Shown here: one piece after another, positions 60,253 through 64,000 of the stretch
Numbering within the stretch: position 1 is the first letter of the stretch
Layout: every line of letters starts with the position of its first letter
Assembly (NCBI RefSeq): GCF_009727055.1
Contig: NC_052352.1
Coordinates: forward strand, 28,245,283 to 28,309,282
Direction of reading: 5' to 3'
Source of the DNA: Benincasa hispida
Taxonomy: Eukaryota; Streptophyta; Magnoliopsida; Cucurbitales; Cucurbitaceae
DNA length: 64,000 nt
Program-made: the position numbers and the translations under genes
Notes under the pieces: model-generated
Database searches by the model: none
What the model was told of the DNA's origin: nothing
What the model saw: only the letters and a program-made list of their open reading frames with translations

Positions 60253-60404
60253 GAGATCTTGAATATTAATGAAAGAAGTGGGAATGATGAGGGTGCTAAG
60301 AATGTGTCCACTTAATATAGATATTCTGATAAATTTATGGACTCTATACGTATCTCTTAAAAGAAAAAATTGTTGAGCAATCCTCAAGAAATAGACAACA
60401 ACTT
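60253..60404 (+). repeat. dispersed repeat 'a', copy 2
   Basis: Matches 58,842-58,990. The order of a and b is reversed between the two copies, so a full unit probably reads b-a and is tandemly arranged or broken. Confidence 0.75.
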
Positions 60405-63400
60405 AGGGAGTTTAGAGACCGAAATTATAATATTTAACCATTTATGTTTTCCGTTCTAACTTTTTAAGACATGGTCAATTTTCATTTTTGGGTTGTTGTT
60501 AGATATTCATCGAGCAACTATATTAGAAAATTGTTTGATTTATTTTGATATAGTTACTATAAAGTATAAAATTCTTATTTAGCCAAAAGAAAAAAAAATA
60601 TGGCCGGTCAGTAATAAACTTAAATCAACTAATACACCAATTTGAACATAGTTCGGTAGATAGAATAAATTCTTGGTTAAAAAATTGATGGTTTATAAGT
60701 TATATAATATTACAAAATAATAAGTATACAAATTTTTTTAAACATAAAACATGTTCATAAATAATTATAAATTAATAATAGTTTATTGTTAACTAATATT
60801 CTGTGGGTAGTTACAACTAATTTTATGATTTATGAATATAGTACCAAACATATTTTAAACAATTGTTTAAATTAAAATCCAATATTTAAATCTTCTACCA
60901 AACACATATCTAAAAACATGATAGAATTTTGTTTTCATTAAATCTCTTGTTTTCAATTTTTTTTGTTTTCATATTCCCTACCAAACATACCTTTATTATT
61001 ATTATTATTTTAATCCAAAAAATAGCTTAAAGATCAAATGTTTATTTAAAAAATATGAAAATCATGAATAAGAAACCATGAAAAAACAAATACAATTATC
61101 AAAAAAAAAAAAAAAAAAAAACATAAAAAGCATAAAACTTAATAGTTTATATACCAAATGGAGCGAAAGAAATCTAATTATTGAACCAAATTAGCTTAAG
61201 GGTATGCAAAGAAAGTTGTAAATGTGACATATATACAAAATATATGCTAGAAAATGATTTGCATAGAAATGGTTTAAATGCAATGCATGAAAAAGGGATT
61301 AGACCTTTGGACAGGCAAGATTCCACTTTGACAGTCCAATATCACTAAGATGTACATGAATGGCCAATACTAATTAGGGCACCATTTTTAAGGCCTACCT
61401 TATAGAATCCTTTGAGCATATATATATATCATCATATAATCAATTCAATTTAAAACTTTAAAAGTTCTGAACAAATGATTATTTTAAAATACCATAGCCC
61501 TTATATTTAGCTTTCATTTCATTCACATTGTATTTCAATAAATCTTAAGTTTAACCTCTATATTTTCAATAAAATTTTAACTTAGTCCTTCAAACCCTAT
61601 TTTTTTTAATTGAAATTGATTAGATGACAATGATAATTTTTATATAGAAAAAATAGTGTGTGAATATATTTTTAAATTTATAAATAGAGAATTAAAAGGA
61701 AATTGAATGATTTTTCTTAAAAGAAATAATTAATTAATTGTGGAAGCTATTTTTAAGATTCATTAAAGTATACATAAAAAACAGATTTATTGAAAACAAA
61801 TGAAATAAAACTCAACATTTGAAAATAAAAATATAGAGTAATGAGATTTTAAACTATTATTTAATATGATGTTAGAAAAAATATTAAAAATACACAATAA
61901 ATAATTCAATTTATAACGTTTTGTGGACTTAAATTTAATAGTGTGACACCACATTTGGTGCATCTTATGCAAAAGAAATTTGGAGAACATGGATCGTCTT
62001 TTCTTGCATTAATTGCTCCACTATCTTTGGAAACTTCTTCATCAATTGTGGTATAATTAGCAAAAGGATTAAAATATTCAAGTCCAAGTTTCATTCAATT
62101 AATATATCGATGAAATATTGTTATCAACATATACTATAGTAAATTAAATCATTTATAAAAATTATTTGAATAAAAAATTAAGCATTTTTTTTTTACCAAT
62201 CTAAATAAATTTATTATTAGTATTTATATTTATATGGATGACTATTTAATAAATTTTTAACATATTTTTATGGATCGGATATTTACATGCGATAATCCAT
62301 TAAGTCGTTGTTGAAGTCTTCAATCTACAAATATTTTGATGTATTGACAAATATTTCAATCATTGAGGATGAGCTATGTTTTCTCTCTCGACCTTCATGC
62401 TTTTTATAAGGAAGTTATCAATGTTGAACATAACACACAAAAGAATCCATTGCGCTTCAATACCATTCTTGCATATTTGATATAAATATTTATGTGGATT
62501 ATGAGAAAAAGCTGTATTTTCAAGGGCTTTCATTGAAGCAAGGTACAACTTGAGATAAGAGCATTGTCTTGGCAATTCTTATCGATCTACCAAATCAAAT
62601 CTCTTTTTATTAAATTACAACTCTACCACTGTTGCTCTTAAATTGATATGCATTCCTATAATTTCTCTCCTGTGCTATTTATGATCACATGTGGCTTGAC
62701 AAAGTATATCAATTTAAAAATAAAATTATAGTGAGAATTTATAAAGTCATCTTTAAAATAGTAAAGGTCTATGGTACTTGCCCCTTCATGCTAGGTTGTC
62801 TAGTGTGGTGTGAGTGAGTCCAAAAACCTAAACACATGAAGGTCTAGTGCCAAATTTGTGTCAAGACATTACTTTTTTACAAGGTCTTTTCTTTGCTTCT
62901 TGTTTGATGCAATGAAGGGAAGAAGCCAAGAAATGGAAAAGCAAAAAGCAAAGGATGACATGGTTTATTATTATTATTATCATCATAATTTTGAATCTCC
63001 TTTAATTTTGCTTGGATTTTTATATATATTATAAATTTATTTTGCCTTGAGACCTTGTTGGATTGCTTTACACCAATCAATCTTTATGGGTTGGGCTTGT
63101 TTCTATAAGATATTGGGAAAGATATTTTGACCATATATGTGATTATGCATCTAATTTAAACCATATAAAATAAGCAATAATTTCACCAATATAATTTCTC
63201 AATTTTGTTATATATATTTATATATATAATATAAATTTGCTAAAAGCCTTCTTCTTAGTTAAGTAATAAATTTAGGTATGCACTTTGTGAGCAATTATAT
63301 GCATAAGTTGTATTCATGAGTTTTAAAAAGTTTATGATGTTACCTAAATTCAAATTTTGATTAATTATTAGGGTCGATTTAGATTGACTAAAAATATTTT

Positions 63401-64000
63401 TTAAAAAAATCATTCTTATTTAAATTTTTTTAATTAAAAAGATAGTTTAAAATATATTTTAAAAATATTTCAAAAGCTATTTTGAGTTATTTTCAAACAC
63501 TTTTTTTTCAATATGACTTATTTTTAAAATTAAACACTAACCAAACCCTTAGATTTTGCTATTTATGCTAATATGTAACAAACTTCATATCTTGTTAAGA
63601 TCTATCACTTCAATAAATGTTAACCACGGACTTTTTTAAAGTGATAAAAATTAAAATTTTAGGTTATGTATGCTAGCTATTGTTTTTTATTTTAAATTTT
63701 TAAAAATTAAGTCTATAAATATTACTTTCATTTATTGATCATATGTTTTGTTGTTTACTTTTTAGGAGTGTTTTCAAAATCAAAGTTTATCTTTAAAAAC
63801 TTAAAGTAGTTTTCAAAAACTTATTTTTATTTTGAAAATTGATTAAATATTCAAATGCCTACATGAGTAAAAAATTGAGAGAAAACAAGTATAACTTTCA
63901 TAAAACAAAAAATTAAAAACCAAATAATAGTGGCTTGTTTGCTAGAGTTACTCAATTAGTCTAAAACAAAACAAATTTCCATCATAACACATGCAAACTC
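60405..64000. other. AT-rich intergenic DNA, no convincing gene
   Basis: There are A runs at 61,100-61,121 and short TA runs near 61,420 and 63,210. Two minus-strand frames, 61,906-62,094 (with CIRCTKCG) and 62,360-62,575, have less AT-driven residue choice than other frames here and lie 265 bases apart on the same strand. I could not place them in any family, and splice sites joining them are not clear. They may be exon remnants. Confidence 0.4.

Overview
The window reads as plant nuclear DNA. It is strongly AT-rich, its one intact gene is a three-exon protein-coding gene of a plant-specific family, and most of the rest is LTR retrotransposon, MITE, CACTA, LINE and SINE debris. The repeat types (a nested 'gatag' palindrome MITE and Copia elements with roughly 2 kb LTRs) fit a cucurbit, but that is inference from remembered repeats and not a database result.

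Positions 1-34,325 are a nest of Ty1/Copia-type retrotransposon pieces. Element A (1-5,232) keeps the end of a 5' LTR, an initiator-Met tRNA primer-binding site, a long leader, a broken gag, a polypurine tract and a truncated 3' LTR, but has no pol. A dead host gene of the DUF1985 type (about 6,520-8,556, resuming 11,012-11,198) is cut by an hAT-like MITE, a solo LTR and then a second Copia element, B1 (from 11,199). The B1 leader holds a solo LTR (14,144-16,006) and a split LTR (16,657-24,147). That LTR holds an aberrant element (17,700-23,166), which in turn holds another solo LTR (19,782-21,772). Target-site duplications can be read for nearly every layer. B1 gag and a protease-integrase fragment follow (24,711-27,084). 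They are cut by element D (LTR 27,085-28,939), whose leader holds a further solo LTR (29,880-31,971). Minus-strand leader and LTR remnants end the nest at about 34,325.

Positions 34,326-64,000 are lower-copy sequence. They hold a small uncharacterised reading frame with an internal stop (34,524-34,970), a 1.77 kb PIF/Harbinger-like element carrying a GGTGGTTGTCGGAG-type minisatellite (40,643-42,409), and several foldback MITEs. The only clearly intact gene is a BIG GRAIN 1-like E homologue on the minus strand (46,712-48,014; 335 codons in three exons). A 15-N assembly gap lies at 50,595. A LINE zinc-finger fragment, a decayed CACTA end with one Ptta/En/Spm transposase exon, and a pair of 350 bp repeats follow. 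The last 3.6 kb is AT-rich and shows no convincing gene.

The three observations most worth following up are a complete Nextera mate-pair junction adapter inside the assembly (10,768-10,805) at a roughly 335 bp deletion relative to a sister LTR; an integrated element with two U5 ends and a foldback LTR (17,700-23,166); and arrays of palindromic words at the same leader position in several elements, with a different core word in different elements. No CRISPR array, rRNA gene, functional tRNA gene or bacterial-type operon is present.
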